A DNA stretch of 64,000 nucleotides from contig NZ_BAUU01000001.1 of NCBI RefSeq assembly GCF_000513115.1, positions 1 to 64,000 on the forward strand, given 5' to 3'. Positions 25,143 through 33,825 of the stretch are shown here, piece after piece. A model generated the notes under the pieces. It did no database searches. It saw nothing but the letters and a program-made list of their open reading frames with translations, and was not told the DNA's origin. The first letter of the stretch is position 1. Each line of letters begins with the position of its first letter. The DNA is from Halalkalibacter hemicellulosilyticusJCM 9152. GTDB taxonomy: Bacteria; Bacillota; Bacilli; Bacillales; Bacillaceae_D. The translations under genes and the position numbers were made by a program.

Positions 25143-25775
25143 ATGATCAACGTATTGTTAGCTGAAGATCAAGTGATGGTGCGTCAAGGCTTAAAAGCTA
25201 TGGTAGAAACTGACGAAGAGATTCGTGTAATGGGTGAAGCCGATAATGGTAAGGAGGCCGTCCGCCTATGTGAAAAGCATTTTTTTGATGTAGCTATTTT
25301 AGACATACGGATGCCTGAAATGGATGGGCTGAAAGCGGCGAAGATCATACGTACTCGTTTTCCTCATATAAAAATTCTTATGCTCACGACGTTCGATGAT
25401 AATGAACTAGTTGTCGAAGCCTTAAAATTAGGGGCAAGTGGGTATATGCTGAAAAATGGTGATACACAATCATTGATTCGTTCAATAAAAAGTGCGATGA
25501 GTGGTGGTCTCTCCTTAGAAGATAAAGTGGCTGCTAAGGTAATGCCTATATTACTTCAAAGCCAAGAGGAGGAGACTGTTGATCCATCGTTAACGCCAAG
25601 AGAAAGGGCGATTTTAACGTGTATTGGTGAAGGACTCAATAATAAAGAAGTAGCAGAGCGGTTAGGCTTGTCCGTGGGAACTGTTAAAAATCAAACGAGT
25701 CATATTTTTGATAAATTAGAATTAAGAGATCGAACCCAATTGGCGATTTATGCGATTAAACATCGACTCGTATGA
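25143..25775 (+). CDS. lnrK: LnrK-like NarL-family response regulator
   Basis: The 210-residue protein has a receiver domain with acidic pocket (LLAEDQ), phospho-acceptor Asp in VAILDIRMPEMDG and the conserved Lys (YMLKNGDT), and a LuxR-type helix-turn-helix (LTPRERAILTCIGEGLNNKE, VKNQTSHIFDKL). The start lies 1 base after the kinase stop. It should activate the ABC exporter genes that follow after 125 bases. Confidence 0.82.
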   Translation: MINVLLAEDQVMVRQGLKAMVETDEEIRVMGEADNGKEAVRLCEKHFFDVAILDIRMPEMDGLKAAKIIRTRFPHIKILMLTTFDDNELVVEALKLGASGYMLKNGDTQSLIRSIKSAMSGGLSLEDKVAAKVMPILLQSQEEETVDPSLTPRERAILTCIGEGLNNKEVAERLGLSVGTVKNQTSHIFDKLELRDRTQLAIYAIKHRLV

Positions 25776-25900
25776 CGACAATAAAGTGACTAAAGTCATA
25801 AGAGTTGGAAAGCGACGTTACCAGAGTCAGTAGTGACTTTGGTTTTTTTGTTTTATTATGCAAATAAGAGTGTTGAGAAATCTTAAGGAGGCAATGCGAA

Positions 25901-26833
25901 ATGCTTGAGACCATTCATTTAAGTAAATCATTCAAAGGGAAAAAAGCTGTACAGGATGTCAATTTATATTTGAATCAAGGGGAATCAGTCGGGCTATTAG
26001 GTCCAAATGGCGCTGGGAAATCAACGACCATTTCAATGATGTCTAGTTTGATTAAGCCTACTAGTGGTGAAATTAAGCTCAATGGTACGAACATTATTCA
26101 GAAGCCAGGTGAGATTAGAAAGGTGTTAGGTGTTGTACCACAGGAGCTTGCGATTTATGGGGAGCTGTCAGCCTATGAGAATCTGAAGTTTTTCGGATCG
26201 ATCTATAAGCTAAAAGGAAAGGAATTAGAGAAGAGTATTGAGAATGCTTTAGAAATTGTTGGTTTAAAGGATCGACAAAAGGATTTGGTGAAGACATTTT
26301 CTGGAGGGATGAAACGAAGGATTAACATTGCAGCCGCCTTGTTACATCAACCGAAAATACTTATTCTAGATGAGCCGACTGTTGGAATTGATCCACAATC
26401 GAGAAATCACATTTTGGAAATGGTTCGTATGTTAAATGAGAAAGAAGGTACAACGGTTCTATATACAAGTCACTACATGGAGGAAGTGGAGCAGCTTTGT
26501 GATCGGTTGTACATTATGGATCACGGTGAAATTATTGCTGCAGGAACGAAAGAGGAGCTGCTTAGCATTTTATCGACAGAAGATACGATAAAAGTAGAGC
26601 TAAGTAAAATGGACGAAGTCTTCGGTGAGCGTGTGAAGACAATTGAAGGTGTTCGCAAAGTGGAGATTACCAATGTACAAATGAAGATCATTGCAAAAAA
26701 AGGCAATGATTTAATTAGAGATCTTGTCCATCTTACTGATCAATATCAAATCCAAATGATTAATTTTCATCGAGAGACTCCTAGCTTGGAGGATGTCTTT
26801 CTTCATTTGACTGGTCGGACATTAAGGGATTAA
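25901..26833 (+). CDS. lnrL: LnrL-like ABC exporter ATPase
   Basis: The 310-residue protein has Walker A GPNGAGKST, signature SGGMKRR, Walker B LILDEPTVGIDP and switch His (TSHYMEE). A C-terminal extension of about 85 residues, typical of the DRA/CcmA-type drug and lipopeptide/polyene exporters, follows. It shares clear sequence with the ATPase at 30201 (both end in SLEDVFLHLTG/RLEDIFFSLTG and LRD). It begins a three-gene exporter unit with ABC-2 permeases and probably confers resistance to a membrane-active compound (inference). Confidence 0.85.
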   Translation: MLETIHLSKSFKGKKAVQDVNLYLNQGESVGLLGPNGAGKSTTISMMSSLIKPTSGEIKLNGTNIIQKPGEIRKVLGVVPQELAIYGELSAYENLKFFGSIYKLKGKELEKSIENALEIVGLKDRQKDLVKTFSGGMKRRINIAAALLHQPKILILDEPTVGIDPQSRNHILEMVRMLNEKEGTTVLYTSHYMEEVEQLCDRLYIMDHGEIIAAGTKEELLSILSTEDTIKVELSKMDEVFGERVKTIEGVRKVEITNVQMKIIAKKGNDLIRDLVHLTDQYQIQMINFHRETPSLEDVFLHLTGRTLRD

Positions 26834-26845
26834 GGAGGTGTCGTC

Positions 26846-28111
26846 ATGTGGAGCTTTATCAAAAAAGATTTGTTGCTGTTTTGGCGTGATCGTAAGGAGC
26901 TTGTTACGATAGTGACATTACCGATTGTTCTAGTATTAGTCATGAATTTTGCTTTTTCTGGAATGTTTGGTAGTAATGACGAAGAGCAACTAGACTTACA
27001 GTTGGCTATTGTTAATGAAGATAATGAAATAGAAGGTCTCGATACCTTAGAGGAAAAGTTGATGGCAGTCTCATCCAGTGAAGACGATGTGAGGCAATTT
27101 GTCGAATATGCTAGCTATGTACGTCCAGTGTCACTACTTTTTGATTATTTCAATAGCGATGAGTTGTCCGAGTGGTTAACTGTCTATGAGCTAGAGGAAT
27201 CCGAAGCCGTAGCTAAAGTCGAAGAAGGAGATTTAGATGGGATCCTCGTTATACCAAATGGTTTCACTGTAGACAGCTTATATGCCGTATTTGTAGGTGA
27301 ACCGTCGACGACGTCACTCATTTACAAGATGGAAAGGGAAACCATCAACAGTGGTACGATCTATCAAATCGTTCAAGGTTTTATTGAACATATGAATGTT
27401 GAGTTTGCTTTACAGGAAATAGGCGAGGATTCAGAGGCGGAAGTTCTATTGCCAGAAGGAGGCTTTGAAGCAGTAGGAGCAGGAGAACGTTTTACGGTAT
27501 CACAATATTTTACGATAACGATGGGGATTTTGTTCTCTTTATTTGTATCTGTAACAGTTGCAACGAAAACAGGGGAGGAGCTCAGGCAACAAGTGGTTAA
27601 TCGAATTCTGTTGACGAATTGTCACCCACTACAATTTTTGCTTGGGAAGATCGTCTCAACGTTTTGCTTAGTTTGGTTACAGATTATGTTTGTTTTTATT
27701 CTGTCTCATTTTATTTTAGATGTTTTCCCTGATCGTGCGATGGCCTTTTGGTTCGGTGTTGCGGGAATCGTGATGGTTTTGTCATTAGCGATTGCAGGCT
27801 TAGCTGCCATGTTTACGAGTATTTCGCTTAGAGTAAAAGATCTTAATGCAGCAAGTGGAATATTTATGCTCGTTTTATTACTATTCGGTATCAGTGGTGG
27901 GAATTTTGTCCCCGTCTTTATTTTACCAAGCTGGTTGCAAGAACTGGGCGAATGGACACCGAATGGGCAAGCTTTAGTCATCTTAACGGAGTGGGTTCAA
28001 TCTGAACAGCTCTCCACGATTTTAACACCAATCCTGTTATTAATAGGACACTTTCTACTATTTACGACCATTGCATTAGCTCTATATCCGAAAAGGGGGA
28101 GGACGAATTGA
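26846..28111 (+). CDS. lnrM: LnrM-like ABC-2 permease
   Basis: The 421-residue protein has one N-terminal helix (IVTLPIVLVLVMNFAFSGMF), a long extracytoplasmic region of about 190 residues (acidic, VNEDNEIEGLDTLEEK) and five to six C-terminal helices (YFTITMGILFSLFVSVTVAT onward). This 1+5 layout is the ABC-2 type (DrrB/LnrM). GGAGGT precedes the ATG. It overlaps the next permease by 4 bases. Confidence 0.82.
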   Translation: MWSFIKKDLLLFWRDRKELVTIVTLPIVLVLVMNFAFSGMFGSNDEEQLDLQLAIVNEDNEIEGLDTLEEKLMAVSSSEDDVRQFVEYASYVRPVSLLFDYFNSDELSEWLTVYELEESEAVAKVEEGDLDGILVIPNGFTVDSLYAVFVGEPSTTSLIYKMERETINSGTIYQIVQGFIEHMNVEFALQEIGEDSEAEVLLPEGGFEAVGAGERFTVSQYFTITMGILFSLFVSVTVATKTGEELRQQVVNRILLTNCHPLQFLLGKIVSTFCLVWLQIMFVFILSHFILDVFPDRAMAFWFGVAGIVMVLSLAIAGLAAMFTSISLRVKDLNAASGIFMLVLLLFGISGGNFVPVFILPSWLQELGEWTPNGQALVILTEWVQSEQLSTILTPILLLIGHFLLFTTIALALYPKRGRTN

Positions 28112-29202
28112 ATTCAGTGATTTGGGCACAATTTGCCAAAGATAGACGTAACCCTTTAGTTATATTATTATTTATTGCTGGTAGTATTCTCATGACTATC
28201 TTATTTGCTGGTGGTGTATATTCGCCGACAACCGTTTATCTATTTAGTGAAGAAGAGAATGCCTCTGAGATCGAGACGAAATGGGAGGCATTACTGAATG
28301 TGGATGATTCGTTTCAATTTGTCATCGTCGATTCAGACCAAGCTCGTGATGATGTACAAAGTGGCAAAGTTGATGTAGCAGTGAAGCTAATGGAACAGGA
28401 CTATCGCTTGTTGATTGCGAGTGAGCTTCCAACGATGTCTTATGTACAACAGCATGTAGATAAGGTATTTCAACGAGAGGCGCAAATAAGTGCGATTGCT
28501 AGCACTAGTGATGATCAGGTTCGAGAAGAAATTGAGAGCTACTTGGCTAATGCCCCGTTTCAGTTAGAGGCTCAGGGGCTTGATAGTGAAGAAGTCCCGC
28601 AATTTAATATGAGTACGCAGTTATTATTTGCGTTTACTTTTTTTGTCTCGATGTTTATTCTCGGTTTAAGAGTAAACAATGTGACAAACGATAGAGTTTC
28701 TGGAGTTTGGGATCGGATGATTTTATCTCCTTTAAGTAAAACGAATATGTATTGCGGTTATATTATCTATAGTTTTCTTATTGCATTATTCCAAGTGATT
28801 GTCGTGTTGCTCGTGTTTAAATATATGATGAATTACGAAGTTGGTGACAACCTTTGGTTAATTATAGTGATAGCTACATTCTTTATTTTTAGTATGATTA
28901 GCATAGCTATGCTAATCACAGGCTTTGCCAAATCGCCAGAGCAATTTTTTGCGATCTATCCATCAGTCATACCGCTTCTTCCGCTCATTAGTGGAGCTTA
29001 TATGCCACCAGAAACGATTACACACCCGGTGTTAGTGTTTGTTGCCGATCTATTTCCATTTTCACATGCGATGGATGCAGTGATGTCAGTTGCTTTCTAT
29101 GGTGCAGGGTTGCAGGAGGTCATGATGTCGCTCGTGATTATGCTGTTAATAGGTGTGGTCGCGATGGGGATTGGGATTAATTTGATTGAACGAAGGAGTT
29201 AG
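28108..29202 (+). CDS. lnrN: LnrN-like ABC-2 permease
   Basis: The 364-residue protein repeats the layout of its neighbour: a first helix (LVILLFIAGSILMTILFAGG), a 130-residue outside region and five to six C-terminal helices (LLFAFTFFVSMFILGLRV onward). The start is TTG with GGGGAGG upstream, inside the previous gene. The two permeases would make a heterodimeric channel with LnrL. Confidence 0.82.
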   Translation: MNSVIWAQFAKDRRNPLVILLFIAGSILMTILFAGGVYSPTTVYLFSEEENASEIETKWEALLNVDDSFQFVIVDSDQARDDVQSGKVDVAVKLMEQDYRLLIASELPTMSYVQQHVDKVFQREAQISAIASTSDDQVREEIESYLANAPFQLEAQGLDSEEVPQFNMSTQLLFAFTFFVSMFILGLRVNNVTNDRVSGVWDRMILSPLSKTNMYCGYIIYSFLIALFQVIVVLLVFKYMMNYEVGDNLWLIIVIATFFIFSMISIAMLITGFAKSPEQFFAIYPSVIPLLPLISGAYMPPETITHPVLVFVADLFPFSHAMDAVMSVAFYGAGLQEVMMSLVIMLLIGVVAMGIGINLIERRS

Positions 29203-29208
29203 TAGTTT

Positions 29209-29244
29209 GAAACGCCATGGGTAATCTCCCATGGTGTTTTACTT
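29209..29244 (+). terminator. Rho-independent terminator of the exporter operon
   Basis: AACGCCATGGG and CCCATGGTGTT pair around TAATCT with a short T-run. Confidence 0.8.
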
Positions 29245-29275
29245 TGGATTTATAAAAAATTCATCGAAGGAAGTG

Positions 29276-29412
29276 TGAGAAGAGCCGTAGAAGCTAGCGG
29301 GATCATTTAATGAAGAGACTTGGCTTCACTCATTACGCGTTTTATGAAAGAACCCGACTTTCATAAAAACTTAATCCCTTTGTAACGGCTCCACACAACG
29401 CTATTAAGAAGG
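29276..29412 (+). repeat. Dispersed intergenic repeat, copy 4 (diverged)
   Basis: It contains GGCTTCACTCATTACGCG, the hairpin TATGAAAGAACCCGACTTTCATA and TTTGTAACGGCTCCACACAA with TTAAGAAGG. The order and much of the sequence match copy 2 at 12347-12455. It begins with AGAGCCGTAGAAGC, similar to the element's own distal end in reverse. Confidence 0.6.
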
Positions 29413-29476
29413 GATATCACTATGTCTGTCGAAGTTAGTATGCTATGTAGTTAAAAAATTTAAAAGGATGATGATG

Positions 29477-30031
29477 ATGGTCTATGTCGCCCTTCTTCGT
29501 GGGATTAATGTGGGTGGAAAAAACAAAGTAGACATGAAATTGCTTAAACAAACGTTTGAACAAGCTGGGATGAATCATGTCGTAACATACATAAATACAG
29601 GTAATATTATTTTTACGTATGATGATCGATCAAAAAGAGAGTTATCACGTTTATTAGAAGAAGCAATACATCATGATTTTGAATTGCCAATTAAAGTCGT
29701 CTTACGAAGTTTTTCTGAATTCAGAGAAACGATCAATGCCATTCCTGAAACATGGAAAAACGACAAAGACATGAAAAGTGATGTTATGTTCTTATGGGAT
29801 GAAGTTGATGATGAATCTGTACTTGGAAAGTTGGTCATTAAACCAAACATTGATACAGTAAAATATGTACCTGGTGCAATCCTCTGGTCGGTTGATAAAG
29901 AAAATGTAACAAAAAGTGGTATGTCAAGAATCGTAGGATCTAAGCTATACAAACAAGTGACAGTAAGGAATGTTAATACTGTTCGCAAGATTTATGAGCT
30001 AATGGCTGCTCGACCTACTACAATTGAATAA
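29477..30031 (+). CDS. DUF1697-family protein
   Basis: About 184 residues beginning VYVALLRGINVGGKNKVDMK, the hallmark of DUF1697, followed by TYINTGNIIF and a C-terminal KSGMSRIVGSKLYKQVTVRN. The family is common in Bacilli and Actinobacteria; its function is not established. Four ATG codons in a row precede it; 29477 has AAAAGG 9 bases upstream. It is a single-gene unit. Confidence 0.82.
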   Translation: MVYVALLRGINVGGKNKVDMKLLKQTFEQAGMNHVVTYINTGNIIFTYDDRSKRELSRLLEEAIHHDFELPIKVVLRSFSEFRETINAIPETWKNDKDMKSDVMFLWDEVDDESVLGKLVIKPNIDTVKYVPGAILWSVDKENVTKSGMSRIVGSKLYKQVTVRNVNTVRKIYELMAARPTTIE

Positions 30032-30037
30032 TGAAAT

Positions 30038-30087
30038 TGAGGTTATCTTAATAGGTCATTCTAGGCCTTTAGGGTAACCTTTTTTTG
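30038..30087 (+). terminator. Rho-independent terminator after the DUF1697 gene
   Basis: AGGTTATCTTAATAGG pairs imperfectly with CCTTTAGGGTAACCT and is followed by seven T's. Confidence 0.7.
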
Positions 30088-30200
30088 CACATACATGATT
30101 TCTTGTATTTCATTCAGCAGAAAAAGCGTCTTATCCCATTTAAAACAAAGAGGGGTGTTTTTAGTCATAATATATGAGCAAAGGAAGGAGGATGTTAAGG

Positions 30201-31082
30201 TTGATAACTTTGACGAACATCCATAAGAGTTATGCTAGTAAAAATGCATTATCTAATGTGACATTGACTATTTCGAAGGGAATTTGTTTTGGATTAGTGG
30301 GTCCTAATGGGGCAGGTAAGTCAACCTTGATTAAGGTGATCGCTTCGGTCATTAAAGATTACAAAGGGAAGATTCAGCTTCCTAAAAATCAACTTAAGAT
30401 CGGTTATGTCCCGCAGGATATTGCATTAGAGGAAACGGTGACGGCTTATGATAATTTGCGGTTTTTCGGAAATATATATGGGTTGCGCGGGAAAGAGTTA
30501 TTAAAACGTGTGGATGAAGTCTTATTTAAAATTGGACTGAAAGAGCGTGGGAAGGATAAGGTGATGACCTTTTCTGGGGGGATGAAGCGTCGCTTAAATA
30601 TTGGGTGTGCGCTTTTGCACAAACCAGATCTTATTATTATGGATGAGCCGACTGTCGGTGTCGATCCTCAATCGCGCCGATACATTTTTGAGATGGTGGA
30701 TCAATTAAAGAAGCAAGGAAGCACGATTATATATGCAAGTCACTATATGGAGGAGATTGAACAAATATGTGATGAGGCAGCATTTATTGACAACGGTCAG
30801 ATTATAGAATGTGGGGAAATTAGTCAATTGCTTTCTAAACATGCAACTCCTTCTATTTATGTGAAAGGGGAAAACTGTATTCCTAGTCAACTAAATCAGA
30901 ATCATATAGTAACGGACAAGGATGAAGGATGTGTGATAACGACTGAACATCCACTTAGTACAATGGAGGAAGTGATCCACTTCTGTAAAAAGGAAAATGG
31001 ACGGATTGAACGTTTAGAACTTGTTCAACCAAGGTTAGAGGACATTTTCTTTTCCTTAACCGGAAGTAAATTAAGAGATTAG
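30201..31082 (+). CDS. ABC exporter ATPase (DRA-type)
   Basis: The protein has about 293 residues with Walker A GPNGAGKST, signature SGGMKRR, Walker B LIIMDEPTVGVDP and switch His (ASHYMEE). It closely resembles the LnrL-like ATPase at 25901, so the two operons share ancestry. The start is best placed at TTG 30201, with AAGGAGG 9 bases upstream; ATG codons at 30174 and 30192 have poor spacing. It heads a four-gene operon with a permease, a LytTR regulator and a DUF3021 protein. Confidence 0.83.
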   Translation: MITLTNIHKSYASKNALSNVTLTISKGICFGLVGPNGAGKSTLIKVIASVIKDYKGKIQLPKNQLKIGYVPQDIALEETVTAYDNLRFFGNIYGLRGKELLKRVDEVLFKIGLKERGKDKVMTFSGGMKRRLNIGCALLHKPDLIIMDEPTVGVDPQSRRYIFEMVDQLKKQGSTIIYASHYMEEIEQICDEAAFIDNGQIIECGEISQLLSKHATPSIYVKGENCIPSQLNQNHIVTDKDEGCVITTEHPLSTMEEVIHFCKKENGRIERLELVQPRLEDIFFSLTGSKLRD

Positions 31083-31108
31083 TGAAAATAGGAGGAAGGT
31101 GATAACAA

Positions 31109-31855
31109 ATGAATGCGATTATGAAACTAGAGTTGAAGAAAAACCTTCAAGATCGTGGCCTAATATTCTGGACGATTATGTTGCCTATTGCTTTTACCGT
31201 ATTATTTATAGCTGTATTTACTTCTGGTGCTAGTGAAGAAGAGAGTAAACAAGTGATCGTGTCAATGGTACCAGGGTATACAATTATGTTTCTTTTCTTT
31301 ATTATGATAGCAATGACAGAATCATTTATTAAGGATCGAAATATTGGTATGGTTGCTAGAATGGCAAGTACTCCATTGTCATCGCATAGTTATTTATTAG
31401 GGAAATGGGTATCTTACATGTATATCGTTATGTTACAAGTCATAATATTGTTGATGTTTGGAAAGCTTGTATATGATGTACCATTAGAACAGCCTGTCTT
31501 TTTACTCGTTATTTTCATAGCTTTGACGTTCACAGTGACAGGTCTAGGATTGGCTCTTGCTTTAATTGTTAAGACAAATAATATGGGAGTTGCTTTGACA
31601 CAGATTATCGCTTTGGGAGGTGCAGTGCTTGGAGGGCTATGGATGCCGATTGATATGATGCCCAATGTGATTCAAACTATAAGTGTGTTCTTGCCACAAT
31701 ATTGGGGACATCAAGCTGTTCAGGAGGCCATGATAGGCACACTTCATACAGGAGAGTTCGTTCGGACAATCGTTATTCTTTTTAGCTTTGGTATTGTAGC
31801 ATTTGTAATAGCGTTAGCCTGTTATCCATACTTCTTAAAGCGAGCAAAGGGATAG
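31109..31855 (+). CDS. ABC-2 permease
   Basis: The 248-residue protein has six membrane helices, starting MKLELKKNLQDRG and FWTIMLPIAFTVLFIAVFTS, without a large external domain. The GKWVSYMYIVMLQVIILLMF and LGGLWMPIDMMP segments are typical of ABC-2 (DrrB/NatB-like) permeases. It is probably a homodimer served by the ATPase just upstream. GGAGG precedes the ATG. Confidence 0.82.
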   Translation: MNAIMKLELKKNLQDRGLIFWTIMLPIAFTVLFIAVFTSGASEEESKQVIVSMVPGYTIMFLFFIMIAMTESFIKDRNIGMVARMASTPLSSHSYLLGKWVSYMYIVMLQVIILLMFGKLVYDVPLEQPVFLLVIFIALTFTVTGLGLALALIVKTNNMGVALTQIIALGGAVLGGLWMPIDMMPNVIQTISVFLPQYWGHQAVQEAMIGTLHTGEFVRTIVILFSFGIVAFVIALACYPYFLKRAKG

Positions 31856-31871
31856 TTGCAAAGGGGGCTTA

Positions 31872-32327
31872 ATGGTGAAGGTAAATATCGATATTGATGA
31901 TCAACACTCTGAACCATCCATAACCATTAAGACGAATGAGTGGACGGAGGAGCTAGAGGAACTAGTAAATATGATTAAAGGGAAAAACCGGAGACGACTG
32001 TTTGGGTTTGAGTCCGATCAGACCGTACTGCTTGACCCTAATGATATTGATTTTATCTACGCAGAAAATAGAAAAGTTTTTGCGTGTATGGAGAGTCGTC
32101 GTGTCGAGTTAAGAATGAAGCTTTATGAAATTGAAGAAATTTTAGCCCCCTTTCATTATATGCGCTTTTCTAAGTCTGTTATTGGTAATCTCAATCATAT
32201 TGACCGTTTTGAGTTATCTTTCAACGGGAATCTTTGTGTTTATTTTCAATCGGGCAACAAGGAATATATTTCTAGGAGTTTTGTGAATCCTATCAAAAAG
32301 AGATTAACGATAGGAGGGGAACTATGA
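31872..32327 (+). CDS. LytTR-domain regulator
   Basis: The 151-residue protein has a C-terminal LytTR DNA-binding domain (IDFIYAENRKVFACMESRRV, HYMRFSKSVIGNLNHIDRFE, YISRSFVNPIKKRL) and only a short N-terminal region in place of a receiver. Such LytTR proteins paired with DUF3021 membrane proteins are known as membrane-inhibited LytTR regulatory systems in Firmicutes, where the membrane partner inhibits the regulator. Its gene overlaps the DUF3021 gene by 4 bases and follows the ABC permease by 16 bases. Confidence 0.83.
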   Translation: MVKVNIDIDDQHSEPSITIKTNEWTEELEELVNMIKGKNRRRLFGFESDQTVLLDPNDIDFIYAENRKVFACMESRRVELRMKLYEIEEILAPFHYMRFSKSVIGNLNHIDRFELSFNGNLCVYFQSGNKEYISRSFVNPIKKRLTIGGEL

Positions 32328-32734
32328 TAGTAGAAGCGATAAAACGAATGATGACAGGAATCGCTTTTGGTGGGTTGATCACATTCATCGTACTAACGAT
32401 CATATACTTTAATGAAATAGAAACCACTATTTTCTACGTTTGGGCTTCAATGCTTTGCTCCTTTATTATCGGTATTTATTTTGGTTTGTCTTCCTTTATT
32501 TTTGAAACGAATGATTGGAGTTTATTAAAACAAACAATTATTCATTTGATCATGTCGATTAGCTTTTACCTCATTATAGCTTTGATTGTTGGTTGGGTGC
32601 CTCTAACCATTCTAGCTATTCTGTGGACCTGCCTTGTTTTTATCATCTTTTATGCAATCATGTGGACTGGCTATTATTTGTACTACAAAAGAATCGAGAA
32701 ATCGATGAATGAGAGTCTTTCAAGAAAAGATTAA
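32324..32734 (+). CDS. DUF3021 membrane protein (probable LytTR inhibitor)
   Basis: The 136-residue protein has four membrane helices (IAFGGLITFIVLTIIYFNEI, VWASMLCSFIIGIYFGLSSF, IHLIMSISFYLIIALIVGWV, FIIFYAIMWTGYYLYYKRI) and matches DUF3021. In LytTR regulatory systems the membrane protein holds the regulator inactive until a signal arrives. It closes the operon; a terminator follows. Confidence 0.8.
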   Translation: MIVEAIKRMMTGIAFGGLITFIVLTIIYFNEIETTIFYVWASMLCSFIIGIYFGLSSFIFETNDWSLLKQTIIHLIMSISFYLIIALIVGWVPLTILAILWTCLVFIIFYAIMWTGYYLYYKRIEKSMNESLSRKD

Positions 32735-32801
32735 CGATGGAGTAAATAGCACTTGAGAGGATCGGGCGCCCGTAACATTAGAAAACGCATCGCTTTGTTT
32801 A

Positions 32802-32836
32802 CCCTTTAGACATCGTATCTAAAGGGAATTTTTATA
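32802..32836 (+). terminator. Rho-independent terminator between convergent genes
   Basis: CCCTTTAGA and TCTAAAGGG pair around CATCGTA, followed by AATTTTTA. Confidence 0.8.
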
Positions 32837-32851
32837 TTATGACGGAGTAGT

Positions 32852-33727
32852 TTATACATGGCAGAAAGTATTTTTGGCCAATGCGAGGAACTCTTGAACA
32901 GCAGGTGAAGCATTAGAGATAGAAGGACAAGCCAATGAGATCTCTCGGTCATACGTTATATTTAAGTTTCCTGTTTGAATTTGATGCTGTGATTTTAAGA
33001 ATAGTTCAGGGCCAATAGTAACACCAAGATCTTCCTGAACCATATTAGCAATTGTATTGCAGTCATGCACTTCAAAACGAATAGCTGGTTCGATATTGGC
33101 TTGTTTAAAGAGCTCTTCGATATGTGTTTGGTACATTCCAGTTGGCATAATAAAAGGCTCGTTCTTTAAATCTTGAATATGGACGGTTTTTTTCATAGCA
33201 AATTTGTGGTCAGGATGAAAGGCTACAACCATTTTATCTTTTACGAGTGGAATCATATCAAAATTAGTTGTGGCTTTAACTTGTACAACGAATCCAATGT
33301 CTATTATTCCTGTATGCAACCATTCATTAATTTCTTCATACGTACCCTCAAAAAATGTAAACTCTATTTTTGGATACTTTTTCTGAAATATTGAAAGTAT
33401 TTTTGGCAATAAGCAGGATGAAGCACTTGTAAAAGTACCAATACGAATTGTACCAAGTTCTAGGTTATTTGCTAGGGCTATTTCTTGGTTTATATTCTCT
33501 ATGCGATTTAATATTTCTCTCATGTGAATAAGGATGTTTCTCCCTACTTCTGTAACTGTTATCCCCTTTTTACGATCTCGTATGAGTAATGTCACTCCCC
33601 ATTCTGATTCAAGGCTAGCAATAGCATGGCTAACAGCAGATTGAGTCATGTTTAATTGTTTAGCTGCTTTTGTGAAGCTGCCTAATTCAATAACTTTAGT
33701 TATAATTTCAAAGCGAACGATACTCAT
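32852..33727 (-). CDS. LysR-family regulator
   Basis: The 291-residue protein is full length for the family. The helix-turn-helix is KVIELGSFTKAAKQLNMTQS and AVSHAIASLESEWGVTLLIR; the effector domain starts at LGTIRIGTFTSASSCLLPKI. It is divergent from the MFS gene at 33826, with 98 bases between them, so the pump is its probable target. Confidence 0.87.
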   Translation of the reverse strand: MSIVRFEIITKVIELGSFTKAAKQLNMTQSAVSHAIASLESEWGVTLLIRDRKKGITVTEVGRNILIHMREILNRIENINQEIALANNLELGTIRIGTFTSASSCLLPKILSIFQKKYPKIEFTFFEGTYEEINEWLHTGIIDIGFVVQVKATTNFDMIPLVKDKMVVAFHPDHKFAMKKTVHIQDLKNEPFIMPTGMYQTHIEELFKQANIEPAIRFEVHDCNTIANMVQEDLGVTIGPELFLKSQHQIQTGNLNITYDREISLACPSISNASPAVQEFLALAKNTFCHV

Positions 33728-33825
33728 GAGTATTTACTCATCTCCTATATGAAAAATATCAATTTTACTTATGTTATCACGGCAGATAAAATGAAATCAA
33801 CTTAAAATAATAGGAGATGTAAAAA

